DNA of 64,000 nt from Paenibacillus planticolens (GTDB lineage Bacteria; Bacillota; Bacilli; Paenibacillales; NBRC-103111): positions 1 through 64,000 of the forward strand of contig NZ_WHNZ01000017.1 in NCBI RefSeq assembly GCF_013141725.1, written 5' to 3'. Under the pieces are notes generated by a model, which searched no databases, was not told where the DNA came from, and saw nothing but the letters and a program-made list of their open reading frames with translations. Numbering within the stretch: position 1 is the stretch's first letter; each line of letters begins with the position of its first letter. The position numbers and the translations under genes were made by a program. This document shows positions 7,378 to 15,645 of this stretch, in pieces.

Positions 7378-8778
7378 CTACTCTTTGTTCTGCTGCTTTT
7401 CCTTGAGCCAGCGGGGAGCGCCCTTGCTCTTGCGGTCGCGCTCGCGCTGGGCTTTGCTCACGGCCTTGCCGCCGGCAGCCGTGGGCTTCGGCGCTGTCGG
7501 CTTCGCCGGGGCAGCGTTAAACTCGCGCGCGTCCGGCGCCGCGGCAGCATCGCGCAGGCCGGCGGAGCCGCTGCGCACAGGCGCTGCGTCCCTCGGGCGC
7601 GCAGCTTCACGGCGGCTGCGCATGGCAGCCGCGCTGCGATCCTGGGCCGGATCGACGAGCCGGCCCTCGTACATCGCCTTCGGCGCGATCGTGATCCCGA
7701 GCTGTTTCTCGAATTTATCGAGAATGAACTGCTCCTTCGGTGTCACGATGGAAATGGTCGTGCCCTCGCGGCCCATCCGACCGGTCCGGCCTACGCGGTG
7801 GAGATAGTACTCCGCGTTCGTGGCAGGATCCAAGTGAAAAACGTGAGTCACGCCTTCAATGTCGAGTCCTCTTGCCGCAACGTCCGTTGCCAGCAGCAAT
7901 TGGAATTTCCCCTCCCGGAAGTTGCCCATCACTTTGGCCCGGTCCTGTTTGCTCGCTTCTCCGTATAGAGCTTCTATCGACAATCCAACATATTGAAGCT
8001 TGGCTACAACTTGAGCGATATCATCCGTTACATTGATAAATACGATCGCGGATTTGGGCTTAATTAAGCGTACAAGTCTTCGCAAAGTATCAATCTTTTC
8101 GCGCTCTTGGCATACCACGTACATATGCTCCAAAGTTTCCGCGGTGCGCTGGCTTGGATTGATTTTAATGACAACCGGTTCCTTCAGCCATCTGCCGGCC
8201 GCTTGCTCCGTGCTTTGCGGAATCGTCGCTGACACGAACACCTTTTGACTGGACTTCAGCATCCCTTTTAAGACAGACTCAACATCCTGCATAGAGCCTA
8301 ACTCGAACACTTGATCCACTTCATCGACAACGCCGATTTTCACATGGTGCAGGGTCAGCTTCTTTATTTTCATAAGCTCAAGCAAACGCCCCGGCGTTCC
8401 GACAACAATATGAGGGTGCAGCCGAAGCTTTTCAACTTGTCTGACCACAGCCGCTCCGCCAATCAAAGATTGCGAACGAATAGGGCTGCCAGCCGTCAAT
8501 TTTTCAATTTCTTGCATGATCTGCATCCCTAGCTCCCGTGTCGGGACAACAACAAGCACCTGCAGTTGTTTCTGCGTCGGATCGATTTGCTCCAGCGCCG
8601 GCAGTAAATAAGCTAACGTTTTGCCTGTGCCGGTTTGCGATTGAATAATCGCATCGCTGCCTTGTTTCAAAACAGGAATCGCTTCTGCTTGAATAGGCGT
8701 TGGCTCGCCAATACCCAGTTCTTTCAATTTATCTAAATACGTTTGTGTGATTTGCAGCTGTTCAAAGCTTGTACTCAA
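7378..8778 (-). CDS. DEAD-box ATP-dependent RNA helicase with DEVD motif (466 aa)
   Basis: RNA helicase of the YfmL/CshB-like type acting in ribosome assembly or RNA turnover. In order: Q-motif region (FEQLQI...GIGEPTPIQAEAIP), Walker A SQTGTGKT, PTRELG, TPGR, motif II DEVD (instead of DEAD), motif III SAT, and the helicase C domain with ATDVAARGLDIEGV and HRVGRTGRMG. The last roughly 95 residues are an Ala/Arg/Pro-rich, disordered, basic tail ending GAPRWLKEKQQ, typical of RNA-binding extensions; its DNA is markedly GC-rich. Start TTG 8778 is preferred (AAAAGGGG about 10 nt upstream); an upstream TTG at 8805 is the alternative. Confidence 0.9.
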   Translation of the reverse strand: MSTSFEQLQITQTYLDKLKELGIGEPTPIQAEAIPVLKQGSDAIIQSQTGTGKTLAYLLPALEQIDPTQKQLQVLVVVPTRELGMQIMQEIEKLTAGSPIRSQSLIGGAAVVRQVEKLRLHPHIVVGTPGRLLELMKIKKLTLHHVKIGVVDEVDQVFELGSMQDVESVLKGMLKSSQKVFVSATIPQSTEQAAGRWLKEPVVIKINPSQRTAETLEHMYVVCQEREKIDTLRRLVRLIKPKSAIVFINVTDDIAQVVAKLQYVGLSIEALYGEASKQDRAKVMGNFREGKFQLLLATDVAARGLDIEGVTHVFHLDPATNAEYYLHRVGRTGRMGREGTTISIVTPKEQFILDKFEKQLGITIAPKAMYEGRLVDPAQDRSAAAMRSRREAARPRDAAPVRSGSAGLRDAAAAPDAREFNAAPAKPTAPKPTAAGGKAVSKAQRERDRKSKGAPRWLKEKQQNKE

Positions 8779-8893
8779 TGGACGTAAACCCCTTTTCTCA
8801 TTCAACCTAATGACCTTATTATATGCGACGCTGTATACCGATACAAATCAGAACTTTGAAAAACACGTTAAACGGCGGCGTCTGCCCCATACA

Positions 8894-8922
8894 AGCAGAA
8901 ATAAGAGTCCGCATGGACTCTT
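8894..8922 (-). terminator. Hairpin terminator overlapping the ECF sigma stop codon
   Basis: AAGAGTCC (8903-8910) GCAT GGACTCTT (8915-8922) is a perfect 8-bp stem that uses bases of the TAA stop. The trailing minus-strand sequence ATTTCTGC is only weakly T-rich. Confidence 0.5.
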
Positions 8923-9503
8923 TATTTGCCAGTTCCCCACTCTTCTAACAACTTTTGCTTAATCACATCTCTTGCCCGGAACAAACGCTGCCGCACAACG
9001 CCCTCCGTAACCCCGAGCTCGATTGCCATGTCCTTGTAAGATAAATTATGTATCCATTTCATTGCAATAATTTGCCGGTAGGACGGTGTTAGCTGATTAA
9101 TATAAGCTATGATGGCTTCACGCATGAGCTTCAGCTCGACCTCTTGATCCAGGGGAACCAAATAATCCGAGGTTGGCGCCGACTCCTTGATGCACAGCAT
9201 AAGCTCAGTTTCAAGTTCATCCCGGTTTCGTCTGTGCTTCCTGAGATGATTCAGGGTGACATTCCGGGTCAGCTTTTTAACCCAGCTTTCATATTTATCT
9301 ATATCTTGAAGCAGCGGCGCCTTACGCACAGCCCGAAGAAAAGACTCTTGAATGATATCCTCAACAGCCGCATGATCCCGAAGAATAAAATAGATCATGG
9401 GATAAACGAGGAGATAGAACTCATGATATATCTGTTCTTGCACGCTCTTCTCTAAGGTATAGAAATCACTGCTAAATAACAATCTGAGAGACTTCGAAAT
9501 CAA
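8922..9503 (-). CDS. ECF-type RNA polymerase sigma factor (193 aa)
   Basis: Sigma-70 family, extracytoplasmic-function group. Region 2 spans about residues 25-95 (HEFYLLVYPMIYFILRDHAAVEDIIQESFLRA, then YESWVKKLTRNVTLNHLRKHRR). Region 4 spans about 130-185 (LTPSYRQIIAMKWIHNLSYKDMAIELGVTEGVVRQRLFRARDVIK). Length is normal for the group. Start TTG 9503 follows AGGGGGCG very closely; a TTG at 9482 is an alternative. No anti-sigma gene lies next to it: the neighbours are a helicase and a hydrolase. Its control and regulon are therefore not evident from context. Confidence 0.9.
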   Translation of the reverse strand: MISKSLRLLFSSDFYTLEKSVQEQIYHEFYLLVYPMIYFILRDHAAVEDIIQESFLRAVRKAPLLQDIDKYESWVKKLTRNVTLNHLRKHRRNRDELETELMLCIKESAPTSDYLVPLDQEVELKLMREAIIAYINQLTPSYRQIIAMKWIHNLSYKDMAIELGVTEGVVRQRLFRARDVIKQKLLEEWGTGK

Positions 9504-9619
9504 CGCCCCCTAGCCAACCAGGTAAGAACAATCTCTGTTTCATATCCTTATTTTAGGGCAAAGCCAGGGAGTAAACAACAATAAAAACAAAGTATTATGG
9601 TAACATCATCCACTTCGTA

Positions 9620-10423
9620 CTAATGTTGGCTTTTTTCGCGCAACCAGGCAAATACATCATCCAGCGCCTTCTCATCTTCTTTCCTGGGAAACCGGTGATC
9701 CAGTCCCGTAAACAAGGCCATGGTGTAGACTTTGCCTGCCTGTTCCAAAGCAGCAGCCAGTTTTCTTGCATGACCGATATCGACTTGCGAGTCCTGAGTG
9801 CCATGAATAATATAGATTGGCGTGTCGATCTCATGAACCCAGTGCACCGGAGATCGGTCCAAATAAGCTTCGACTTGTTTCTTCGGGTGCCCGACTACGC
9901 GCTTTAACATCCGCCGCAAATCCACGCGCTGTTCGTAGGTGTCCAGCATGTCGCTTACGCCTCCCCACACAACAACAGGTCCTACCCCGCTGCATTCTCT
10001 AGCCGCACGCATCGCCATAACGGCTCCGCGAGAAAAGCCGATCAAGGATACAGGACCGGGTTGTACTTCCGCCAAAGACTGTACCAGTGGGATAGCATGA
10101 AATAAATCGTACCTGTCTTCCCCCGCAAAATCTTCGCGCCCTTCACCGCCTTCATTGCCTCTATAATACGGCGCAAAGACGACATAGCCGCGTTTGGCCA
10201 TGGAGATGATCCGTCGCTTCCGAACCATGCCGACACGTTTGATGCCACCCCGGCAGTAAATAACCGCCGGCCGCGGGCTTGTCCCTTCCGGAACGGCTAG
10301 AAGCCCCTTCACCTTTAACCCTTGGCTTACATAGGTAAGAATAAATAGCGAAATATGTTTCACGAAGCAGCATATTTGCTCTCTTGCTATTAATTGGCCA
10401 TCTTGCAATTGTGCTGTGGACAT
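9620..10423 (-). CDS. Alpha/beta hydrolase, prolyl-oligopeptidase-like (267 aa)
   Basis: Serine hydrolase of the dienelactone-hydrolase/S9 peptidase-like type. The nucleophile elbow is LIGFSRGA, the acid is in IIHGTQDSQVD, and the His is in TGLDHRFPRKEDE. The strand before the oxyanion hole reads PRPAVIYCRGG. Length suits the single-domain catalytic module without the propeller. Start ATG 10423 has ATAGGGGGG 5 nt upstream. It is divergent from the DUF2573-like gene with an 82-bp region between them holding a perfect palindrome. Esterase and peptidase activities are both possible. Confidence 0.82.
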   Translation of the reverse strand: MSTAQLQDGQLIAREQICCFVKHISLFILTYVSQGLKVKGLLAVPEGTSPRPAVIYCRGGIKRVGMVRKRRIISMAKRGYVVFAPYYRGNEGGEGREDFAGEDRYDLFHAIPLVQSLAEVQPGPVSLIGFSRGAVMAMRAARECSGVGPVVVWGGVSDMLDTYEQRVDLRRMLKRVVGHPKKQVEAYLDRSPVHWVHEIDTPIYIIHGTQDSQVDIGHARKLAAALEQAGKVYTMALFTGLDHRFPRKEDEKALDDVFAWLREKSQH

Positions 10424-10437
10424 GGGTCCCCCCTATT

Positions 10438-10466
10438 TTGACAGCTGTCAGATCATCCTATAAACT
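10438..10466 (+). promoter_or_regulatory. Promoter with overlapping 12-bp palindrome
   Basis: TTGACA (10438-10443) is followed after 15-17 bp by TATAAACT (10459-10466). The perfect palindrome TGACAGCTGTCA (10439-10450) overlaps the -35 box in the space between two divergent genes, a good position for a repressor site. The binding protein is unknown. Confidence 0.55.
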
Positions 10467-10505
10467 AAAAGTGTCTTACTATTTTCCATCCGAAGGGATG
10501 AAACT

Positions 10506-10763
10506 ATGAATACAGATTTTGAGAAAGAATTCAACGCCTTAGTGGTAAAAACCGCTGAACTCATTACGGGAGACACTTCGCCTGAAATGCTTGAGAAAAT
10601 AAAGATTTGGGCATTTTTTAATCACGTTCATAAGTCGCTCCCAGCCTTGACCTCCCATTGGAACCAAACGCATCCGGAAAGCAAAGCGGAGGTACGCCGT
10701 ATTTTCGAAGAGATTCGTGATCTAAACCAAGCCCAACAAGCAAAGAAGCCTGACTCGAAGTAA
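10506..10763 (+). CDS. DUF2573 (YusU-like) small protein (85 aa)
   Basis: A short soluble helical protein. The pattern FEKEFNALVVKTAELITGDTSPEMLEKIKIWAFFNHVHKSLPALTSHWNQ followed by EIRDLNQAQQ matches my memory of the Bacillus YusU/DUF2573 family, whose function is unknown. Start ATG 10506 follows GAAGGGATGAAACT. It is preceded by its own promoter and followed by a strong bidirectional terminator, so it is probably monocistronic. Confidence 0.7.
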   Translation: MNTDFEKEFNALVVKTAELITGDTSPEMLEKIKIWAFFNHVHKSLPALTSHWNQTHPESKAEVRRIFEEIRDLNQAQQAKKPDSK

Positions 10764-10777
10764 CTGCAATCACCTAG

Positions 10778-10826
10778 AAAAAGCGGAATCCCGGTCCATT
10801 GACCGGGACCCGCTTTATTTTTTATT
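10778..10826. terminator. Bidirectional terminator between convergent genes
   Basis: AAAGCGG-AA-TCCCGGTC (10780-10796) pairs with GACCGGGA-CCCGCTTT, with A-rich and T-rich sides at both ends. It separates the DUF2573-like gene from the convergent short-chain dehydrogenase and overlaps the latter's last codons. Confidence 0.85.
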
Positions 10827-11591
10827 CAGAATACCTGAGGCCAGCCGGTCGAACAACCGCGGAAACAGGTGAAACAGCTTGATTCCTACGCCTGCTACAA
10901 AAGGAAGATTCTTCTCCGGTATTTTTTTCTGTACAGCATGGATCAGTTCTTTAACGACTTTCTCCGGTTTGAGCATAAACCAAGCCACATTCTTCACATA
11001 GTTACCGCTCGGGTCTGCTTTATCGAAAAATGGCGTAGAGATCGGCCCCGGGTTAATCGCCGTAACCGAAATCCCCGTTCGCATCAGCTCCTGACGCAAG
11101 CTATTCGTGAAACCAAGCACGGCATGCTTCGTTGCCGAGTAGCCCGTAGATTTGGCCGAACCGATTTTCCCTGCCATTGAAGCAATGTTCACGATATGGC
11201 CGCTCCCCGCCTTCAACATATGAGGCAATACGGCTTGTGTGCACCGGACGACTCCCATGTAATTTACGTTCATCATGTCTTCAAAATGCTCCAGCGGCGC
11301 CCCTGCAAACGACTCAAATATCCCATAGCCGGCATTATTAATCAGAATATCGATACGGCCGAACTTGGCGATAACCTGACTAACCACGTCATTTACTTGC
11401 TGCGTATTCGTAACGTCCAAGGCGTACACGGCATGCTGTCCTTGAAGACCGGCTGCAATTGTTTCGAGCTTGTCTGTACTGCGGGCAGTTAAAACGGGGA
11501 TCGCTCCCATTTCAGCAAATTGCTGTGCCATGACCGCCCCGATACCGCTTGAAGCACCTGTAATCAAGACGATTTTGTTCGAAATGTTCAA
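10815..11591 (-). CDS. Short-chain dehydrogenase/reductase (258 aa)
   Basis: Classical SDR oxidoreductase. It shows the cofactor motif TGASSGIG (about 11-18), NNAG (about 87-90), active-site Ser in NIASMAG, YSATK (YxxxK, about 152-156) and NPGPISTPF after the active site. Residues ARS after beta-2 are compatible with NADP(H). Length is standard. The C-terminal hydrophobic/aromatic stretch (GVGIKLFHLFPRLFDRLASG) resembles membrane-associated SDRs of the DltE/YqjQ group. Substrate unknown. Confidence 0.88.
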   Translation of the reverse strand: MNISNKIVLITGASSGIGAVMAQQFAEMGAIPVLTARSTDKLETIAAGLQGQHAVYALDVTNTQQVNDVVSQVIAKFGRIDILINNAGYGIFESFAGAPLEHFEDMMNVNYMGVVRCTQAVLPHMLKAGSGHIVNIASMAGKIGSAKSTGYSATKHAVLGFTNSLRQELMRTGISVTAINPGPISTPFFDKADPSGNYVKNVAWFMLKPEKVVKELIHAVQKKIPEKNLPFVAGVGIKLFHLFPRLFDRLASGILNKK

Positions 11592-11710
11592 CGTTATTTC
11601 TCTCCTTATCTCAACAGATTACAAAAAAAAGAGAACTGCTTATCACAGTGCTCCTTCATTCTATCATATGTATACAACATGATTATCCAAATGAATATCC
11701 AAAACTCATA

Positions 11711-12169
11711 TTACGTAATTAACACTTGAATGTCCAATTCCCCTATGCTATCCATGATCAAAGGAATGGTTAGCGCCCGCTTCGGCACGAATCCGGCAGC
11801 CGTTGCCGATTCAACAAGCTTCGGAGGTGTGATATCTACTCTTACGCCTTGATTAAAGAGCATCGTACTTGCATTCCCGCTAATCATATTACCTAGCTCT
11901 GATATGGCGCTTTTGCCCATTTCGTCCATTTCCGTTATCACGAATCCGCCCATCATCGCGGAAACCATTTTCAATGCGACATCTTCAGCCAATCCGAATA
12001 CAATATCGCCTTCCATTTGTCCGGTCATCCCGATTTGGATCCAAATATACTTTTCTACAAATTTGACGTCTTTAACGCCGAGCTGCCCCGTAGTTGGGCG
12101 AATGTTAGCAACCTGCTCGATGACAATTCTAGCCGACTCCAAAAAAGGATTAATGTACTCAGCGTTCAT
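11711..12169 (-). CDS. cheX: CheX-like chemotaxis phosphatase (152 aa)
   Basis: CheX/CheC-family protein, expected to dephosphorylate CheY-P. The active-site pattern ExxN is present in AISELGNMISGNAS, and the flanking sequences (MNAEYINPFLESARIVIEQV; GDIVFGLAEDVALKMVSAMMGG) fit CheX. Only one ExxN is seen, as in CheX rather than the two of CheC. GGAGCGGAG precedes ATG 12169. No other chemotaxis gene is nearby. The symbol is by family. Confidence 0.8.
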   Translation of the reverse strand: MNAEYINPFLESARIVIEQVANIRPTTGQLGVKDVKFVEKYIWIQIGMTGQMEGDIVFGLAEDVALKMVSAMMGGFVITEMDEMGKSAISELGNMISGNASTMLFNQGVRVDITPPKLVESATAAGFVPKRALTIPLIMDSIGELDIQVLIT

Positions 12170-12324
12170 AGCTCCGCTCCGATCTCATTTGTGAATAAGT
12201 TCCACGCGAAAAACGACCTTTTTCAACATTATACCTAAAATACTAGGACAAGTATACTGTATTTATTCATAAATTAGTTCCTTATACTCACATACAGGTG
12301 CTTGCCATGGCTTCATACTAAAAT

Positions 12325-12403
12325 TGTCGAATATGGTTTTATTAATCTGAATCAGCAGGAAAATGAACATGTAATCTGGAAGAATATATAAATATGTGTC
12401 GAA
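12325..12403 (+). promoter_or_regulatory. Two Spo0A (0A) boxes upstream of the PAS kinase
   Basis: TGTCGAA occurs at 12325-12331 and again at 12397-12403. This exactly matches the known Spo0A-P recognition heptamer. Both are in the same orientation in the 291-bp gap between the cheX-like gene and the kinase, 130 and 58 bp before the kinase start. Direct Spo0A control is inferred. The rest of the gap is AT-rich and shows nothing else. Confidence 0.55.
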
Positions 12404-12460
12404 TCCTGATATACACACGCATGTGTGCATGTCCCCTCAAAGGAGCGCTGAAAGACCACC

Positions 12461-14155
12461 ATGATAAAACAGAAAACGACAATTCACAATTGGACTTTAT
12501 ACCGGTTTACGCTTGTTTATCATATTATCGTTCTCTTGCTGGTCGGAGTGGATCTCTTCATCTTGCATCAGCTGTCTTATGTGAAATCTCACCGTTTGAT
12601 CGGAGGAGCAGCCGATATTGTTGTATTTGGCTCCGTGCTGGGGTTGGCTTGGTATGGGATCAAAAAAGTGAAAAGCAAAGAAGCCACCATTCTGGAAACT
12701 GCCGAGCGATATCAATCCTTATACGACAATCATCCGGACTCGATTATTTCGTTTAGCCTCGACGGCGAAGTGCTGTCCGCTAACCACGGCATCGAGAATC
12801 TGCTTGGCCTCGGACGCGAAAGTTGTATGATGACTTCCTTTATTCCGATGATAAACCCGCCGGATCTGCTCAAGGCTTTGCATCATTTCCAAGTGGCCTC
12901 TGCCGGGATGCCGCAAAATTTCGAAGCTTCTTTTGTCCATCAAAACGGATTTCCTATTCCTTCGAATGTGACCTTTGTCCCGACGAAGGTCGATGGCCAA
13001 GTGGTGGGGGTTTACGCTATTCTAAAGGATCTCACTGAAGTTAAAGAGCAAAAAAAGGTCATCGACAAGCTGTATAAGCAAAATCAGCTTATCCTTAACT
13101 CCGTATCCGAAGGCATTTATGGGATTGACATGAGTGGCCGGACTATTTTCTGGAATCAGGCGGCTGAAGCGATTACCGGCTGGAAAGTGGACGAAATGCT
13201 AGGACGGCAAATTCATAATCTGATTCGGCCTGAGATGGCGGACGGAACCCCTTATTCCCGCGAGGAAAGTCCCATTCTCAACACCATCATGAACCGGGGC
13301 GTGCCTATTTTGAGAGAGGACCTGTTCTGGCGAAAGGATGGCACCTCCTTCCCTGTCGAATATATGTCCAGTCCCATTTTGGAGGAGAAAGGGCACATTC
13401 TGGGTACGGTGATAACTTTTAAAGATATTACAGAGTTAAAAAAGACCCAAGAGCTGCTTATTAAATCGGATAAGCTGTCTGCCGTAGGCCAGCTGGCAGC
13501 AGGCGTAGCGCACGAAATCCGCAACCCTTTGACAGCCTTGAAGGGATTCCTTCAATTATTGAATACAAAGAATGCGAAGGAGCAGTATTACATAGAGATC
13601 ATGCAAAAAGAACTGCAGCGCATTGAATTTATTGTGAATGAGTTCCTGTTTGTGTCTAAACCTCAGGCTACAAACTTTGCCACTCGAACCGTTGAAGGAA
13701 TTGTTATGAGCACGATCGAACTCCTTCAGCCGCAAGCGCTGATGGAAAATATTCAAATCGAAGCCGATATTGCGCCGGATCTCCCCCTTGTTTCCTGTGA
13801 CGAACGGCAAATTAAGCAGGTTTTCATTAATATATTGAAAAATGCACTTGAGTCTATGGAACTAGGCGGGATAATGCGTATCCATGCCTCAGCGGATCCT
13901 TCTAAGCGCAACATTCTCATTCGTTTCATTGACCAAGGTTGCGGTATTGCACCGGAGCGGCTGCCCAAACTGGGGGAACCTTTCTATAGTACGAAGGAAA
14001 AAGGCACCGGACTTGGGCTCATGGTTTGTTTCCGGATTATTGAAGCGCATGGCGGCTTGATGGAAATTCAAAGTAAACTGGAGGAAGGGACGACGGTTGA
14101 GATTACGCTTCCTTCCGCACCAATAAAAGACAACGAGGGAGAGTTCGCATCATGA
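12461..14155 (+). CDS. Membrane PAS-domain sensor histidine kinase, sporulation-kinase-like (564 aa)
   Basis: Two N-terminal transmembrane helices (about 17-39 and 46-67) are followed by two PAS domains (about 80-195 and 205-325, each ending in a PAC-like GTVITFKDITELKK-type strand). A HisKA/HATPase kinase module follows: H-box GQLAAGVAHEIRNPLTALKGFLQLL with His351, N-box QVFINILKNALESM, G1 DQGCGIA, F PFYSTKEKGTGLGL. This H-box is the type seen in phosphorelay kinases KinA-E. No cognate response regulator is adjacent, as expected for a phosphorelay kinase. AAAGGAG lies 15 nt before ATG 12461, which is far, but an in-frame TGA blocks any earlier start. Its stop overlaps the next start by 4 bp. 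Confidence 0.88.
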   Translation: MIKQKTTIHNWTLYRFTLVYHIIVLLLVGVDLFILHQLSYVKSHRLIGGAADIVVFGSVLGLAWYGIKKVKSKEATILETAERYQSLYDNHPDSIISFSLDGEVLSANHGIENLLGLGRESCMMTSFIPMINPPDLLKALHHFQVASAGMPQNFEASFVHQNGFPIPSNVTFVPTKVDGQVVGVYAILKDLTEVKEQKKVIDKLYKQNQLILNSVSEGIYGIDMSGRTIFWNQAAEAITGWKVDEMLGRQIHNLIRPEMADGTPYSREESPILNTIMNRGVPILREDLFWRKDGTSFPVEYMSSPILEEKGHILGTVITFKDITELKKTQELLIKSDKLSAVGQLAAGVAHEIRNPLTALKGFLQLLNTKNAKEQYYIEIMQKELQRIEFIVNEFLFVSKPQATNFATRTVEGIVMSTIELLQPQALMENIQIEADIAPDLPLVSCDERQIKQVFINILKNALESMELGGIMRIHASADPSKRNILIRFIDQGCGIAPERLPKLGEPFYSTKEKGTGLGLMVCFRIIEAHGGLMEIQSKLEEGTTVEITLPSAPIKDNEGEFAS

Positions 14156-14946
14156 ACGGTTTTCTAATTGATTTGGATGGCACGCTGTACCGGGGGCATG
14201 AACCAATTCCCCATGCCGCTTCTTTCATCCGGTGGCTGCAGCAGCACCGCATGCCCTATTTGCTGGTGACGAACAATTCATCCCGTACGCCGGAGCAGGT
14301 GTCCGGGCATCTGCATGAGCTCGGCATCGAGGTTCCCGCGGCGGCGGTCTATACATCCTCGCAGGCTGCCGCGCAGTACTTGACCGAGCAGCGCGGCGGC
14401 AGCCGCGTGCATATGGTCGGCGAAGCCGGACTGCGGATCGCCTTGGAGGCGTCCGGCTTCGCCATTAACGGCACGACGACGCCGGATTACGTCGTCCAAG
14501 GCATTGACCGCAGCTTCTCCTATGAGAAGCTGACGGAAGCCGTCCGCCACCTGAAGGCCGGCGCGACGTATGTGTTAACCAACCCCGACCGCATGCTGCC
14601 GTCGGATGGCGGGCTTATGCCAGGGGCCGGCTCCCTGGCCGCTTCGATCACCGCCGCCTCCGGCGTAGAGCCGGTGGTGATCGGAAAGCCTTCGCCGATC
14701 ATTATGGCTTACGCCATAGAGCGGCTCGGTCTTCCTGCCGCCGATGTCTGGGTCATCGGCGATAACGTGCATACCGACATCCGCGGCGGCGCAGTAGCGG
14801 GGTGTCGTACGGCGCTCGTGCTGACCGGCGTCGCAACGGCGGATAACGTGCACGAGCAATTGGCGTCGGCGGGCGTGACGCCGGACCTCGTCTGCGATGA
14901 TTTGGCGCATTTCATCGCACAATTCAGCGCACTTGACAGGTCTTAG
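14152..14946 (+). CDS. HAD-IIA phosphatase, NagD/YutF-like (264 aa)
   Basis: Haloacid-dehalogenase subfamily IIA, p-nitrophenyl-phosphatase/NagD type. Motif I is FLIDLDGTLYRG, motif II LVTNNSSR, motif III IGKPSPIIM, motif IV WVIGDNVHTDIRGG. The C2 cap lies between motifs II and III. The start ATG 14152 overlaps the kinase stop (ATGA), so the two are translationally coupled; whether the phosphatase affects the kinase pathway is unknown. The DNA is noticeably more GC-rich than that of the kinase gene. Physiological substrate not identifiable. Confidence 0.88.
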   Translation: MNGFLIDLDGTLYRGHEPIPHAASFIRWLQQHRMPYLLVTNNSSRTPEQVSGHLHELGIEVPAAAVYTSSQAAAQYLTEQRGGSRVHMVGEAGLRIALEASGFAINGTTTPDYVVQGIDRSFSYEKLTEAVRHLKAGATYVLTNPDRMLPSDGGLMPGAGSLAASITAASGVEPVVIGKPSPIIMAYAIERLGLPAADVWVIGDNVHTDIRGGAVAGCRTALVLTGVATADNVHEQLASAGVTPDLVCDDLAHFIAQFSALDRS

Positions 14947-14987
14947 GTCGCTAAAGTTAAATGCCGCCTCCATTGGCACAACAAAAA

Positions 14988-15030
14988 AACCTCCAATTCC
15001 GCAGCATCTGTGGTTTTGGAGGCTTTATTG
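14988..15030. terminator. Bidirectional terminator
   Basis: AACCTCCAA-TTCCGCAG pairs with CTGTGGTT-TTGGAGG, flanked by A7 on the left and TTTATTG on the right. It sits between the HAD gene and the convergent PadR gene. Confidence 0.85.
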
Positions 15031-15053
15031 AATCTATTTTTGTCCCGGGCTGA

Positions 15054-15632
15054 TCAATCCAATCGGTCCCAGTCCACTTCGGGAGGAGAGTCCTTCTCCT
15101 GCAAACGGCCTTCGCGGGCATCCTTTTGCAGCTGCTCCAGCCATTTCAACTCGCTGAAGGAGTGCTTATATGTGCCAATCATCATCTGTAAGACAACACG
15201 GGGTACCGTGTTTCGGTGCTCTTCATACAGGCTTTTCATTCTGTTCATGATCACTTTTTGAGCCAAAATTTTATTTTCAAGAATATTGGCTATCTTGGCT
15301 TGGTCGCCATGTACGGTAAATGGCAAAGCGACATAAAGCGGGTGATAGTGCTTAATTTCTTCATGCAGCTGCTCGATCAACAGCTCCTGAAATTTGCGCT
15401 TCCCGGCTTCGGTGATTTGATAGACGGTTTTCTCCGGCCGATTCGTATCGCGCACGACTTCAAGTGCTTCCACAAGACCGTCCTTGCGCAATTGATCCAT
15501 GGCATAATACAGCGAGCCGTCCTGCAGCTTCATATAATTATGCATGCCTCTTTCTTTCATCGTTTGCCGGATTTCATACGTATGCCGGTTGGCTTCCATC
15601 AACAGACCGAGTATGACGAGCTTCATCGACAT
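15054..15632 (-). CDS. PadR-family transcriptional regulator (192 aa)
   Basis: The winged-helix PadR domain occupies about residues 5-80 (LVILGLLMEANRHTYEIRQTMKERG...GSLYYAMDQLRKDGLVE...YQITEAGKRKFQELL). A C-terminal dimerisation helix domain follows (Vir_regulator type). It starts 13 bp after the exporter gene; its AGGAGG overlaps the exporter's TAG stop, so the two form one operon. PadR regulators next to drug exporters usually repress that exporter and are released by the drug; here this is inferred. Confidence 0.9.
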   Translation of the reverse strand: MSMKLVILGLLMEANRHTYEIRQTMKERGMHNYMKLQDGSLYYAMDQLRKDGLVEALEVVRDTNRPEKTVYQITEAGKRKFQELLIEQLHEEIKHYHPLYVALPFTVHGDQAKIANILENKILAQKVIMNRMKSLYEEHRNTVPRVVLQMMIGTYKHSFSELKWLEQLQKDAREGRLQEKDSPPEVDWDRLD

Positions 15633-15645
15633 AGCGGTTAACCTC

